Origin: Deltaproteobacteria bacterium
GTDB lineage: Bacteria; Myxococcota; JACRCW01
NCBI GenBank assembly: GCA_016218805.1
Contig: JACRCW010000117.1
Span: forward strand, 1-43,590
Length of the DNA: 43,590 nt
Direction: 5' to 3'
In this document: one piece after another, positions 15,453 through 24,592 of the stretch
How the letters are laid out: each line of letters begins with the position of its first letter
Position numbering within the stretch: position 1 is the first letter of the stretch
The notes under the pieces: generated by a model
Seen by the model: only the letters and a program-made list of their open reading frames with translations
Told to the model about the DNA's origin: nothing
Databases searched by the model: none
Translations under genes and position numbers: made by a program

Positions 15453-17819
15453 TCACTCCCGTGCCTTGAGTACGGCCAACAGGTCCAACCCGTGCAGCCG
15501 CTGCCGCACCGCGCCAATGCCCAGCGCGCCCGCCAGCAGCGCCACCACGGTGGCAAACGCGTACGTGGCCGGACTGATGACGACGGTGAGGCGGAACAAT
15601 TCGGGGTCCACGCGAGAAAGCACCACGTGCGAAATGAGTGTCCCGAGCGCCAGGCCCGCCGGAATGCCCAGCGCCAGGTGGACCATGATCTCCGTGGTCA
15701 ACATCCCGGCGATCTCACGGCGCGTGAACCCCAGGACGCGCAGCGTGGCCAGCTGGTGCGCGCGCTGTGACAACGCCACGCGCGCGTTGTTGTAGACCAC
15801 CGCACACGCAAGAATCAGCGCGAACACGGTGAGAATCACCACCCCCGCCATCACCGGGCCGGTCATCTCCTGGCGGAACACCTCAATGACGACGTTGCGG
15901 CGGGTGATGGCTCCCGTGGCGGGCATGGCGGCCAACGCGCGCTGCAGCCCATCCCACGCGCGCGGATCAGTCTGGAGCAGCAGGCTGTTGGTGTGACGCT
16001 CCTGCCGCAGCGCGCGGTGCAGCGCGTCCAGGGACATGTGCCCCTGCAGGCCCAAGGTCTCATCCACCACCGCCACCACAGGCAGGTCCACGGTGCGGCC
16101 ACTGCCGTCCAGGAACTCCGCCCGCGCCACGCCGCCCACCGTGACGCCCACAATCTCCGCAAGCTTGCGGGTGAGCATGATGCCGTCATCCGGGATGGGG
16201 GCGCGGTTGCCGCGGCGGTCACGCACCACGCGCAGCGTCTGGCCGTGCGCGTAGCCGTTGATGACAATCTCCCGCGCCACGGCACCATGGTGCAGCCGGG
16301 CCGGCACCACGCGCATGCCCTCCGCGCGCAGGACGCCGGGCAGCCGCGCCACGGCGTGCAGCTCGCGCCAGGGGACGGGATTGCGCAGGGCCACCAGCAC
16401 GTCCTCGCGTTGCGACCGGTAGAACTGCAGGTCCATGAGGAACTCAATGGAGTCTATGGAGCAACGCGTGGCCACAAGCACCGCGGCCGCCAGCGCGATT
16501 CCCAGCGACGAGAGGAGCAGCTTCACCGGGTGGCGGGCCATTTCGCGGATGGACATGCGCATGGCGGGAGCCACCAGGCGCCGCCAGCCCGCGCGGTCCA
16601 TCAAGCCGCTGCGGAAAGTGGCCGGAGCGGGCGGTTGCATGGCCTCCGCGGGTGACAGCGCGGTCACCGAACGCACCGCGCCCAGCGCGCCCGCCAGTGC
16701 CGCCAACAGGCTGACGAGGACGGCCACGCCCAGCGCGTCCGGCTGGAGTACGAACCGCAGCGACGGGAAATAGAAATAGTCCCGGTACATCTGCACGGTG
16801 GCGCGGCCCAGCCAGGTCCCACCCGCGATGCCACCCGCCGTGCCCACCAGCACCACGACGCCGGCGAGCTGGAGGAAGTGCAGCGCGACGGCGGCGTTGG
16901 AGTAGCCGATGGCCTTGAGGGTGGCCACCTGCACGCGCTGCAACGTGACCAGCCGGTTGAGCACGAAGGCGAGAATGAACGCGGCAACGCCGAGAAAGAT
17001 GGCCGGCATCAGCGTGGCGATGGCCTCAAGCTGCATCTTCTCCTGCTCCAGGATTCTCCAGGACATCTGCCGCTCACGCGGGTAGGCGCCGCGCCCGCCC
17101 CACGGCTCCAGCACGCTGTCAATGCGCGCCAGCGCTGACGACGGGGCGGCGCCCGGCTGAAGGCGGAACACGGCGTTGTTGAACGCGCCCTCCATCTGGA
17201 ACGCACGGGCGAGCGCGTCACGCGGCATCCACAGGACGGCAAAGCGCCGGTCATCCGGGAGCAGCTCGCCCTCCGGGACGGGGTAGATGAACTCCGGAGA
17301 GAACGCGATGCCGACGACCTGCAACCGGCGGAGGGTGCCGTTGATGATGGCGGGCACGCGCGCCCCCAGCTCCAGCCCGTGGGCCAGCATGAACTGCTCC
17401 ATGGTGGCCACTTCATCCGTGGCGCGCGGGTCAGGGAGGCGGCCGCGTACCAGCTGCAACGCATTGAGGGGCGGCACACCGTGCGGCGGGAGTGAAACCA
17501 CCGTGGCGTAGGCGGGCTCCACCAGGCCTTCCAACGGGAGTGTCACGCGCTGCACCACGCGCGTGACCACGCGTTCCACCCCGGCAACGGACTCCAGTTG
17601 CGCCGCCACGGAATCCGGCGCGCGCACCACGTCCACCCACGCATCCGCGAGACGGTAGCGCGCGGCGTGGTGCTCCTGCGCGTCCTCAATGGCACTGAGG
17701 GACCCGCGCATGGCGACGTACCCGCCGATACCGCACGCGACGACGCCGCCGATGGTGGCGACCTGGCCCGCCAGGCCGCGCAGGTCCCGCCACAGCTTCT
17801 TCTGCAACGCGGCTACCAT
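15453..17819 (-). CDS. FtsX-like ABC transporter permease
   Basis: A 788-residue permease with the long double-FtsX plan: an N-terminal membrane helix (VATIGGVVACGIGGYVAM), a large extracytoplasmic domain, a three-helix block, then a second domain and a final three-helix block (VMAGVVILTVFALILACAVVYNNARVALSQRAHQLATLRVLG). The last block carries the FtsX signature ('RVALSQRAHQLATLRVLGFTRREIAGML'). Its start overlaps the ATPase gene by 7 bp. It belongs to the DevC/LolC-like group of exporters that work with a MacA/HlyD adaptor. The substrate is unknown; lipoprotein, glycolipid, peptide and macrolide export are all known for relatives. Confidence 0.92.
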   Translation of the reverse strand: MVAALQKKLWRDLRGLAGQVATIGGVVACGIGGYVAMRGSLSAIEDAQEHHAARYRLADAWVDVVRAPDSVAAQLESVAGVERVVTRVVQRVTLPLEGLVEPAYATVVSLPPHGVPPLNALQLVRGRLPDPRATDEVATMEQFMLAHGLELGARVPAIINGTLRRLQVVGIAFSPEFIYPVPEGELLPDDRRFAVLWMPRDALARAFQMEGAFNNAVFRLQPGAAPSSALARIDSVLEPWGGRGAYPRERQMSWRILEQEKMQLEAIATLMPAIFLGVAAFILAFVLNRLVTLQRVQVATLKAIGYSNAAVALHFLQLAGVVVLVGTAGGIAGGTWLGRATVQMYRDYFYFPSLRFVLQPDALGVAVLVSLLAALAGALGAVRSVTALSPAEAMQPPAPATFRSGLMDRAGWRRLVAPAMRMSIREMARHPVKLLLSSLGIALAAAVLVATRCSIDSIEFLMDLQFYRSQREDVLVALRNPVPWRELHAVARLPGVLRAEGMRVVPARLHHGAVAREIVINGYAHGQTLRVVRDRRGNRAPIPDDGIMLTRKLAEIVGVTVGGVARAEFLDGSGRTVDLPVVAVVDETLGLQGHMSLDALHRALRQERHTNSLLLQTDPRAWDGLQRALAAMPATGAITRRNVVIEVFRQEMTGPVMAGVVILTVFALILACAVVYNNARVALSQRAHQLATLRVLGFTRREIAGMLTTEIMVHLALGIPAGLALGTLISHVVLSRVDPELFRLTVVISPATYAFATVVALLAGALGIGAVRQRLHGLDLLAVLKARE

Positions 17820-18550
17820 TGCAGCTCCTCCGCGCGCGCGCGGCGTGTGTTCACCACGGTCCCACGGATGCGGCCATCCGCCATGGTGAGCACGCGGTGC
17901 GCCATGGTGGAGATGGCCGCGCTGTGCGTGATGAGCACCGTGGTGGTGCCCAGCTCCTGGTTCACGCGCTCCAGCACCGTCAGCACCTTCTGTCCCGTAC
18001 GGAAGTCCAGCGCGCCGGTGGGCTCGTCACACAGCAGCACGTCCGGCCGTTTGGCCACCGCGCGCGCAATGGCCACGCGCTGCTGTTCGCCGCCGGACAG
18101 CTGCGCGGGGAAATGGTCCCTGCGCTCCGCCAGGCCCACCAGGTCCAGCACGTCCGCAGGATCCAGCGCGTCGTCCGCAAGATCGGTAACCAGCTCCACG
18201 TTCTCCCGCGCCGTCAGGCTGGGAACCAGGTTGAAGAACTGGAATACAAAGCCGACGTGACGCCGCCGGAATGCGGTCAGGTTCTCCTCGTGATCAAAGT
18301 CCACGCACTGACCGCGGTAGCGGAGTTCGCCGGAGGTGGGCGCGTCCAGCCCGCCCAGGATGTTGAGCAACGTTGACTTGCCGCTGCCGGAAACGCCCAG
18401 GATGACCACCAGCTCACCCTCAGCCAGCGCAACATCCACCCCGCGCAGGGCCTGCACCTCCACGTCACCCATGCGGTACACGCGGCACAGCGCCCGTCCC
18501 TCCAGGACCGGTGAAGCGGGCTCCGCCACGGGTTGTGACGTCGTCACCAT
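17813..18550 (-). CDS. ABC transporter ATP-binding protein, MacB/LolD type
   Basis: A 245-residue ATPase with Walker A GVSGSGKST, a Q-loop (FVFQFFNLVPSLTARENVELV), signature LSGGEQQRVAIARA, Walker B VLLCDEPTGALD and the H-loop (ITHSAA). 'GALDFRTGQKVL' and 'NLVPSLTARENV' are typical of the MacB/LolD/DevA group. It powers the FtsX-type permease encoded next (7-bp overlap) and probably shares a transcript with the P-type ATPase upstream (41-bp gap). Confidence 0.95.
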   Translation of the reverse strand: MVTTSQPVAEPASPVLEGRALCRVYRMGDVEVQALRGVDVALAEGELVVILGVSGSGKSTLLNILGGLDAPTSGELRYRGQCVDFDHEENLTAFRRRHVGFVFQFFNLVPSLTARENVELVTDLADDALDPADVLDLVGLAERRDHFPAQLSGGEQQRVAIARAVAKRPDVLLCDEPTGALDFRTGQKVLTVLERVNQELGTTTVLITHSAAISTMAHRVLTMADGRIRGTVVNTRRARAEELQW

Positions 18551-18591
18551 ACCGCCAAGTTAGGCACTGGTTGACCCGCTGCAGGCGTTAC

Positions 18592-21330
18592 TCACGCGTC
18601 GCGGCCAAACCACCCGCGCCGCTCCATCCACTTCCCCAGCTCCAGCACGAGCGAAACAGTGGAGGCGAGCCCGACGACGGCGAGCCACTCCATGGCGGAC
18701 AGCGCGTAGGTGTTGAACGGCGCATGCAGCACGGGCAGCTCCACAATGAGCACCAACAGCAGCAACTCCCAGGCAATGGCGCGGTTGAGCCAACGGTTGG
18801 CGAACGGCTGGTCCAGCACGGAGCGGTGGTCCGAACGGAAGTTGTACGCCTTGAAGAACTGCACCAGCACCAGTGACACGAACACCAGTGTCATGGCTTC
18901 CGTGACCGGCATTCCCCGCTGCAGCGCCCAGGCGAACAGTGACAGGTTGAGGATGGCGGACCACGCCCCGCCCAGGAGCATCAGCAGCACGACGGGGCGG
19001 GTGAAGATTCCGCGGTGCGCGTCGCGCGGGGGGCGCTGCATGAGGTCCTTCTCCGGCGGGTCCACCGCCAGGGCCAGCGCCGGCAGGCCGTCCGTGGCAA
19101 GGTTCACGTACAGGATCTGCACGGCGGTGAGCGGGAGCGGCAGTCCCAACAGCGCGGCGCCCGCCATGAGGCCGATTTCGCCGATATTCGAGGACAGCAG
19201 GTACATCAGGTATTTCTTGATGTTGCCAAAAATGCCGCGTCCTTCCTCCACCGCAGCCACAATGGAGGCAAAGTTGTCGTCGGTGAGCGTCATTGCCGCG
19301 GCCTCGCGCGTGACGTCCGTGCCGGAGATCCCCATGGCAATCCCAATGTCCGCGCGCTTGAGGGCCGGCGCGTCATTCACGCCGTCACCCGTCATGGCCA
19401 CCACGCGCTTGCGCGCCTGCAGCGCCTCCACCACGCGCAGCTTGTGGGCGGGAGAAACGCGCGCATACACGGTGATGTCATCAATCACGCGCGCCAGCGC
19501 GTCATCCGGCAGCGCATCCAGCTCCGCTCCCGTCACCACACGCCCCTGGCCCAGGATGCCCAGTTCGCCGGCGATGGCGCGCGCGGTGGACGGGTGATCA
19601 CCGGTGATCATCACCACCCGGATGCCCGCGGACTCGCATTTGCGGATGGCGTCGTGCGCCTCCGGGCGCGGCGGGTCCAACAATCCCACCAGCCCCAGCA
19701 GCGTGAGCTCCTCCTCCGCGTTCTGCAGCGTGGCGTGCGTGCGCGTGGCCACGGCCAGCACGCGCAGGGCCTGGTCCGCCATCCCGCCGGCGGCGCGGAG
19801 GACGTCGTCACGCAGCGGTGCCGTCAACTCCACCACGCGTCCATCCGCACCGCGGGCGCCGGTGCACTGGCGGATGATCGCTTCCGGCGCGCCCTTCACG
19901 CACGCGAACCACCCGTCCGGCGAGTCGTGCAGGGTGGTCATCCGCTTGCGTTCCGACGTGAAGGGCACCTCCGCCCGCCGTGGGAAGCGGCGGTCCAGGT
20001 CCACCTTGTCCAGGCCCGCCTTGGCGGCGGCCACCACCAGCGCGCCCTCGGTTGGGTCGCCGTGGATCGCCGCGGGGCGTTCGCCCTGGGCGGGAGCCAG
20101 GTGTGCGTCCGAGCACAGCGCCGCGGCGCGCAACAGCTCCGTCACCACCGGGGATGCCGGAGTGTCCTGCCCGCCCACGGAGAATGAACCCACGGGCGCG
20201 TAACCCGCGCCGCTCACGTCCACGGTGCCCGCCATGGTCCAGATGCGGCGTGCGGTCATCTCGTCACGCGTCAGCGTGCCGGTCTTGTCCGAGCAGATCA
20301 CGGAGGTGCTGCCCAACGTCTCCACCGCGGCCAGCCGCCGCACCAGCGCGTTCCGCCCGACCATGCGCTGGACGCCCAATGCCAGCGAAATGGTGACGAC
20401 GGCAGGCAGCGCCTCCGGAACCACGGCCACCGCCAGGGCGATGCCGAACACCAGCATCTCCAGCAGGGGCTGGCCGCGGATCAATCCCAGCGCGACGATG
20501 ACGACGACGACGGCCGCCGCCACGCGCGCGAGCGTCCGGCCGGTTCGGTCCAGGTTCACCTGCAGCGGCGTGCGCGTGACCTGCACGTCCTGCAGCATGC
20601 CGGCCACGCGTCCAAACTCAGTGGCCATCCCCGTGGATACAACAACCGCGCGGCCGCGCCCGTAGCTGATCGCGGTGCCGCCGTTCACCATGTTGCGCCG
20701 GTCCGCGACGGCGACGTCCGCGCCGGGGATTGCGTCCGCGTGTTTGTCAACGGGGACGGATTCGCCGGTGAGCAATGCCTCGTCCGCCTGCAGGTTGACG
20801 GCCTCCAGCAAACGCGCGTCCGCGGGCACGCGGTCCCCGGCGTGCAGCAGCACAACGTCGCCGGGCACCACCTGCGGGGAGGGCAGGGTGTGCTCGGTGC
20901 CGTCGCGGATCACTTTTGCCGCCGGCGCGGCCAGCTTGCGCAGGGCCTCCATGGCGCGTTCGGCGCGGTACTCCTGCACAAACCCCAGGCCCGCCGCGAA
21001 CAGCAGGATCACGCCGATGGCCACCGCCTCCAGCGCGTGCCCCAGCGCCGCGGACAACACCACGGCGACGAGCAGGATGAGCATCAACACGTTCTTGAAC
21101 TGGTCCGCCAGGACCTTCCACGGGCTCACCGCACGCGCGGCTGCAAGCGTGTTCGGCCCGTAGGCATTGAGGCGGCGTGCGGCCTCGGCAGGCGAGAGCC
21201 CGGCGTCCGTGGACTTCAGTTGCGTGAGGGCCTGCGCGCCGGTGAGCGCGTGCCACCGGGGCGGCGCAGGCGTGGCTGTCGTCGGCGGACCGGCCGACAA
21301 GTGACCCACGGGGAGGAACGTGGTGGCCAT
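18592..21330 (-). CDS. Cation-transporting P-type ATPase, Ca2+ (type II) group
   Basis: A 912-residue P-type ATPase. Phosphorylation site CSDKTGTLT with Asp348; TGES motif (LLTGESVPVDK); hinge MTGDGVNDAPALKRADIGIAMG. Membrane helix 4 has VVPEALPAVVT, close to the PEGL of SERCA-like pumps. Helix 5 has SSNIGEIG and helix 6 has NLATDGLPALALAVDPP, both typical of bacterial type IIA Ca2+ pumps. Expected role is expulsion of Ca2+ (or possibly Mn2+) from the cytoplasm. The substitution Gly-to-Ala in PEGL is common but worth noting. Codon-junction use is mixed, unlike pnp. It may be the first gene of the exporter operon. Confidence 0.93.
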   Translation of the reverse strand: MATTFLPVGHLSAGPPTTATPAPPRWHALTGAQALTQLKSTDAGLSPAEAARRLNAYGPNTLAAARAVSPWKVLADQFKNVLMLILLVAVVLSAALGHALEAVAIGVILLFAAGLGFVQEYRAERAMEALRKLAAPAAKVIRDGTEHTLPSPQVVPGDVVLLHAGDRVPADARLLEAVNLQADEALLTGESVPVDKHADAIPGADVAVADRRNMVNGGTAISYGRGRAVVVSTGMATEFGRVAGMLQDVQVTRTPLQVNLDRTGRTLARVAAAVVVVIVALGLIRGQPLLEMLVFGIALAVAVVPEALPAVVTISLALGVQRMVGRNALVRRLAAVETLGSTSVICSDKTGTLTRDEMTARRIWTMAGTVDVSGAGYAPVGSFSVGGQDTPASPVVTELLRAAALCSDAHLAPAQGERPAAIHGDPTEGALVVAAAKAGLDKVDLDRRFPRRAEVPFTSERKRMTTLHDSPDGWFACVKGAPEAIIRQCTGARGADGRVVELTAPLRDDVLRAAGGMADQALRVLAVATRTHATLQNAEEELTLLGLVGLLDPPRPEAHDAIRKCESAGIRVVMITGDHPSTARAIAGELGILGQGRVVTGAELDALPDDALARVIDDITVYARVSPAHKLRVVEALQARKRVVAMTGDGVNDAPALKRADIGIAMGISGTDVTREAAAMTLTDDNFASIVAAVEEGRGIFGNIKKYLMYLLSSNIGEIGLMAGAALLGLPLPLTAVQILYVNLATDGLPALALAVDPPEKDLMQRPPRDAHRGIFTRPVVLLMLLGGAWSAILNLSLFAWALQRGMPVTEAMTLVFVSLVLVQFFKAYNFRSDHRSVLDQPFANRWLNRAIAWELLLLVLIVELPVLHAPFNTYALSAMEWLAVVGLASTVSLVLELGKWMERRGWFGRDA

Positions 21331-22226
21331 CGGCCCTCAGGGTAGGGACGCGCAGAGGCGTGGCCATGCGGGTACGGGAATTCGCTGAGGTTCCGCGGAT
21401 CGCGCAAGGCGCGCGCGGCCACGGTCACGCCCGGGCGGCGCAGGCTCACCGCGAACCGCATGCGCGAACACGACGACGAAGAACCGTATTCCCTGCGCGC
21501 TGCGCGGGCCCAGCGCACGTTCCCGGCGCTGCGATCGCCCGGATGGCGTGCTGGAACGCCGGGTCAAGCAGCGAAACCCACGGAGGGTACATGGCGCTGG
21601 TGATGATGCCCGTGGAGTTGATGATTCGGCTCGCGAGCCTGAGCGCGGCGGCGGTCCACTCCACGCAAGTTACGCTGGAATCCAGCGGCGGGTTCCTGCG
21701 ACGGGAAGAATGTCGTGCGCGCTCCACGCTGGTGCTCGCATGCCCGAGCCCTTCACGCCATCACACGATTGGCGAGGGGGCAGGAGCGGTTCACGCTGGC
21801 CCATCCCATTCGAGGGGGGACACACGGGTGGTGGCGTCCGTGATCGGGCATGGGCACGGGGATCGTGTACCACGCCAATGCGTTGCAGTTCGTCGACGGG
21901 ATCGACGCGAACGCGCTGCGTTCCTTGGTGGGCGCCCGGGCGGGTTTGGTCCGCCATCTCAGCACCCGTCCTTCGGATTCCTCGTCCCTACCCCTGTGGA
22001 TGACCCCGGAGGACGAGGAGCCGGCGTCGCAGGCGCTGTTCGACCCGGTGTCTCAGGACGGCTTGGCCGTCCCGGCGAAGACGCGTGGTGTTGCGCTTCC
22101 GGGCGTGTGGCTGGTTCACTGGGGTCGGGGCTCGTCGGAGTGATCCCGCAGTTGCACCTGTTGGGTAGTTTCGGGCTTCGAGGACATGCAAAACACGACA
22201 TTCCTCGCTGCTTGCGACCGGTCCCC
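21331..22226. other. Intergenic stretch with no supported full gene
   Basis: About 900 bp between the P-type ATPase start and the FkbM remnant. Several frames are open but none gives a recognisable protein. One reading from an ATG at 21591 has a good ribosome-binding site (GGAGGG five bases upstream), beginning MALVMMPVELMIRLASLS, but soon turns into low-quality Arg/Gly-rich sequence. No repeats or RNA genes are seen. It may hold decayed sequence at the left edge of the acquired block. Confidence 0.5.
21850..22143 (+). CDS. Possible small hypothetical protein
   Basis: A 97-residue reading frame beginning MGTGIVYHANALQFVDGIDA. The third codon positions are mainly G/C and the amino-acid balance (Asp, Leu, Val, few Arg runs) is closer to a real protein than that of its overlapping frames. 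There is no clear ribosome-binding site and no family is recognised. It could be a fragment of a once larger gene in this decayed region. Confidence 0.25.
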   Translation: MGTGIVYHANALQFVDGIDANALRSLVGARAGLVRHLSTRPSDSSSLPLWMTPEDEEPASQALFDPVSQDGLAVPAKTRGVALPGVWLVHWGRGSSE

Positions 22227-23022
22227 CTACCAAACAAGCCGCGGCCGCTCTCCCCAAGTGGATCGGATGGCTTCCTCTAATGCCAATAACGACAAGGACC
22301 CCACGCGGCCCTCGGAAACCTCGATGAAAAGGCACTTCCACCGGAGTTCCTTCAAGCCCCGCAGCGCCTCGAGTTCATACCCCTCCACGTCCACCTTCAG
22401 CAGGTCCACCTCCCCAGGGAAGTTGCCACGCCCGCATCAGTTCCCCGTCGACGGGACGAAGATCGACGGACAGCTGTTGGACGGCTGTGGTCTGCAGGTT
22501 TCGCACGCTGTTGGCACGGTGCACGCTGCCCTGCGCCGACTTCCCGGGAACCCAGAAGAATGGCACCCGCGCCGGCTCCGGCCCGACGCCGAAGGGAAAC
22601 ACCCGCCAACCCGGCACGCCGCGCGCGTTGCGCTCCAGCAGCGGGAAAACCGAAGGATTCGGCTCGAACGAGCAGACCTCAAGGTGCGGCCAGTAACGCT
22701 TGAGCGTGAAGGCGAACTGCCCGACGTTTGCCCCCACGTCGAACACGGTGCGCGCCGCCCGCAGGTCCACGTGGCTGCCGAGGTCCAAGATCTCCTTCGG
22801 GTAGCCCTGCAGCAGCGCCGGCGCGAGGCGGTTGTCGTACACGAATGGCCGCCCCAGGAAGCGCACGCTGCGCCGGTTGGCGGCGATGGCGGCGTACTTC
22901 TCGAGCAGAAACCGGTAGCGACGGACGCCGGGCTCCCGTGGCAGCTCCACCAGTAGCCATTCGCGGTCCAGCCGAAGGTTCTGCACCAGCCGGCCGGCGA
23001 GGAAGGGGACCTGCGCGAGCAT
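22227..23022 (-). pseudogene. FkbM-family methyltransferase, frameshifted
   Basis: Two frames together give an FkbM-type SAM-dependent methyltransferase. The first part runs from MLAQVPFLAGRLVQ through the SAM motif TVFDVGANVGQFAFTL and CSFEPNPSVFPLLERN to about 22420. The second part (22409 down to 22227) is MDLLKVDVEGYELEALRGLKEL..., the typical FkbM ending. The break lies at 22411-22420, in TCCCCAGGGA on the plus strand. Removing one base there joins QLP to GEVDLLKVDVEG and gives 264 codons. The frame is open upstream to 23253, but that part is Arg/Pro-rich and lies over another remnant. TTC-G and ATC-G junctions differ from the native genes. It may be true decay or a sequence error. Confidence 0.8.
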
Positions 23023-23104
23023 CAGCGGAGGGTAGTAGGCCACGCGGCAGCGCAGCGACAACGTCCCCGTTGATGAACCCCCGCCGAAGGTACCGCGCCT
23101 CCAT

Positions 23105-23146
23105 GGGGTTGCGGAATCCGCCGTCGGGGTTGCGGAATCCGCCGTC
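23105..23146. repeat. Exact tandem duplication of a 21-bp unit
   Basis: Two identical 21-bp units, 23105-23125 and 23126-23146, each holding the small palindrome GCGGAATCCGC. They lie at the junction between the FkbM remnant and the membrane-protein remnant, so they may mark a recombination or insertion scar. Confidence 0.85.
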
Positions 23147-23156
23147 ACGCCTGCAG

Positions 23157-23549
23157 GTGGCCTCCGGCGTGCCCTGGCGCGCGTGGCCGGATGCGCGCTG
23201 CCGCGTCGTCGTGGCCGTGGTTCCGTTTGGGCTGCTTGCCCTGGAGGCGGCATCCCCAGAGCTCATGCGCGCCACGCTGGGATGGAGCGAAGGGGCCCGG
23301 GTTGTGGTCACGTTGTGTGTGGTCGGAGTGGCCTCGGGTCCGATGGGCACCGCGTTCCCCGCGGGTCTGAGGCGGTTCGGCAACGCGCGGTTGCCGTGGT
23401 TCTGGGCGGTGAACGGCGCGTTCGGCGTGCTGGGAAGTGTGCTGGCGGTGGTGATCGCGATGGTCGGTGGTTTCTCGTCGGCATTGCAGGGGGCGGCGTT
23501 GCTGTACGCGGGTCCGGCGGCGCTGCTGTGGGTGCGCCGTCCCGAATAG
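23157..23549 (+). pseudogene. C-terminal remnant of a spermidine-synthase-like multi-helix membrane protein
   Basis: The frame gives about 130 residues with four likely membrane helices: VVVAVVPFGLLALEAASP, ARVVVTLCVVGVASGPMG, PWFWAVNGAFGVLGSVLAVVIAMV and ALQGAALLYAGPAALL. The string PMGTAFPAGLR...PWFWAVNGAFGVLGS resembles the last part of the fused MFS/spermidine-synthase-like proteins common in myxobacteria and related phyla. The upstream part of such a protein (which would be several hundred residues) is missing; instead there is the 21-bp duplication and the FkbM remnant on the other strand. No start codon with a ribosome-binding site is seen. Confidence 0.6.
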
Positions 23550-23662
23550 CGCGTGCGTAGGTCCGAACAGCGTCGGCGGCCCGCACACCACACACTCCGC
23601 GCGGCGTTGATCGCCGTGCTCCAGCGCTCATCCGCGCGATTGCCTGTGGTATCAGAAACGCC

Positions 23663-24592
23663 ATGGCCAAACCGCTTGCTGGAAAGATCGCCGTGGTTGC
23701 TGGCGCGACGCGCGGTGCCGGGCGCGGGATCGCTACGGCGCTTGGGGAGGCCGGCGCGACCGTCTACTGCACCGGCCGCAGCGTGCCCGGGAGCCCCGGC
23801 ATGAAGAACCGCCCGGAGACGATTCACGAGACCGCTGCCATCGTGACGGAGCGTGGTGGCAACGGGATTGCGGTCCGGGTGGATCACACCGTCCCCGAGC
23901 AGGTCGCGGCGTTGTTTGAGCAGGTCGGTGAGTTCGACATCCTGGTCAACGACATCTGGGGTGGTGACGACGTCATTGCGTGGGGCAAGAAGCTCTGGGA
24001 GACGAAGCTCGACGACGGCCTCACGCTCATAGACCGCGCGATCAAGACGCACATCATCACGAGCTACCACGGGCTCCCGCACATCCGCCGGGGTGGCGTC
24101 GTCTTCGAGATCACCGACGGCGACGCGTTCTTCTATCGCGGGCATTTCTTCTACGACCTCGTCAAGACCACCGTCATCCGGATGGCATTTGCGCTCTCGC
24201 AAGAGCTCAAGGACCGGGGCGTGACGGCGGTCGCCGTGACGCCGGGCTTCCTTCGCTCGGAGTGGATGCTGGATCACTTCGGCGTCACCGAGGCGAACTG
24301 GCGTGACGCGGCGGCGACGGTCAAGGAGTTCATCGCCTCGGAAACGCCGCTGTTCGTGGGCCGCGGCGTGGCGGCGCTTGCCGCGGATCCGCAGGTCGCC
24401 AGGAGGAACGGGCGGGTCATCGCGTCGTGGGACCTCGGTGATGAGTACGGCGTCACGGACGCTGATGGCTCGCGTCCCCATTTTGTCCGCTGGCTCAAGG
24501 AGCACATGCCGGAGGTGGCGGCGGGTTGGAAGAAGGCGGACGACGGGTTCTATGCGTACTGGGGGAACACCCCGTACGGAACACCGGGCTAG
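23663..24592 (+). CDS. Short-chain dehydrogenase/reductase (SDR)
   Basis: A 309-residue oxidoreductase. The N-terminal Rossmann motif is AGATRGAGRG (residues 13-22), with NAD(P)-type strand and 'DILVNDIWGGDD' in the middle where most SDRs have NNAG. The catalytic pair is Y164-x3-K168 (FYDLVKTT). The usual Ser before it appears as EITDGD, with Thr. It belongs to a group often annotated as 'SDR family oxidoreductase' with a C-terminal extension (SRPHFVRWLKEH...AYWGNTPYG). Codon use differs from the native genes: ATC-G and TTC-G junctions are common. Its stop codon lies within the left arm of a 27-bp inverted repeat. Substrate unknown. Confidence 0.9.
   Translation: MAKPLAGKIAVVAGATRGAGRGIATALGEAGATVYCTGRSVPGSPGMKNRPETIHETAAIVTERGGNGIAVRVDHTVPEQVAALFEQVGEFDILVNDIWGGDDVIAWGKKLWETKLDDGLTLIDRAIKTHIITSYHGLPHIRRGGVVFEITDGDAFFYRGHFFYDLVKTTVIRMAFALSQELKDRGVTAVAVTPGFLRSEWMLDHFGVTEANWRDAAATVKEFIASETPLFVGRGVAALAADPQVARRNGRVIASWDLGDEYGVTDADGSRPHFVRWLKEHMPEVAAGWKKADDGFYAYWGNTPYGTPG

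Noticed and set aside
13926..15770. 614-residue plus-strand frame across the YkgJ-type and HlyD genes
   Set aside because: It overlaps two well-supported genes and reads as Arg/His-rich filler.
23023..23253. N-terminal extension of the FkbM protein
   Set aside because: The extra residues are Arg/Pro-rich, include the 21-bp duplication translated as TADSATP repeats, and lie over the other remnant.
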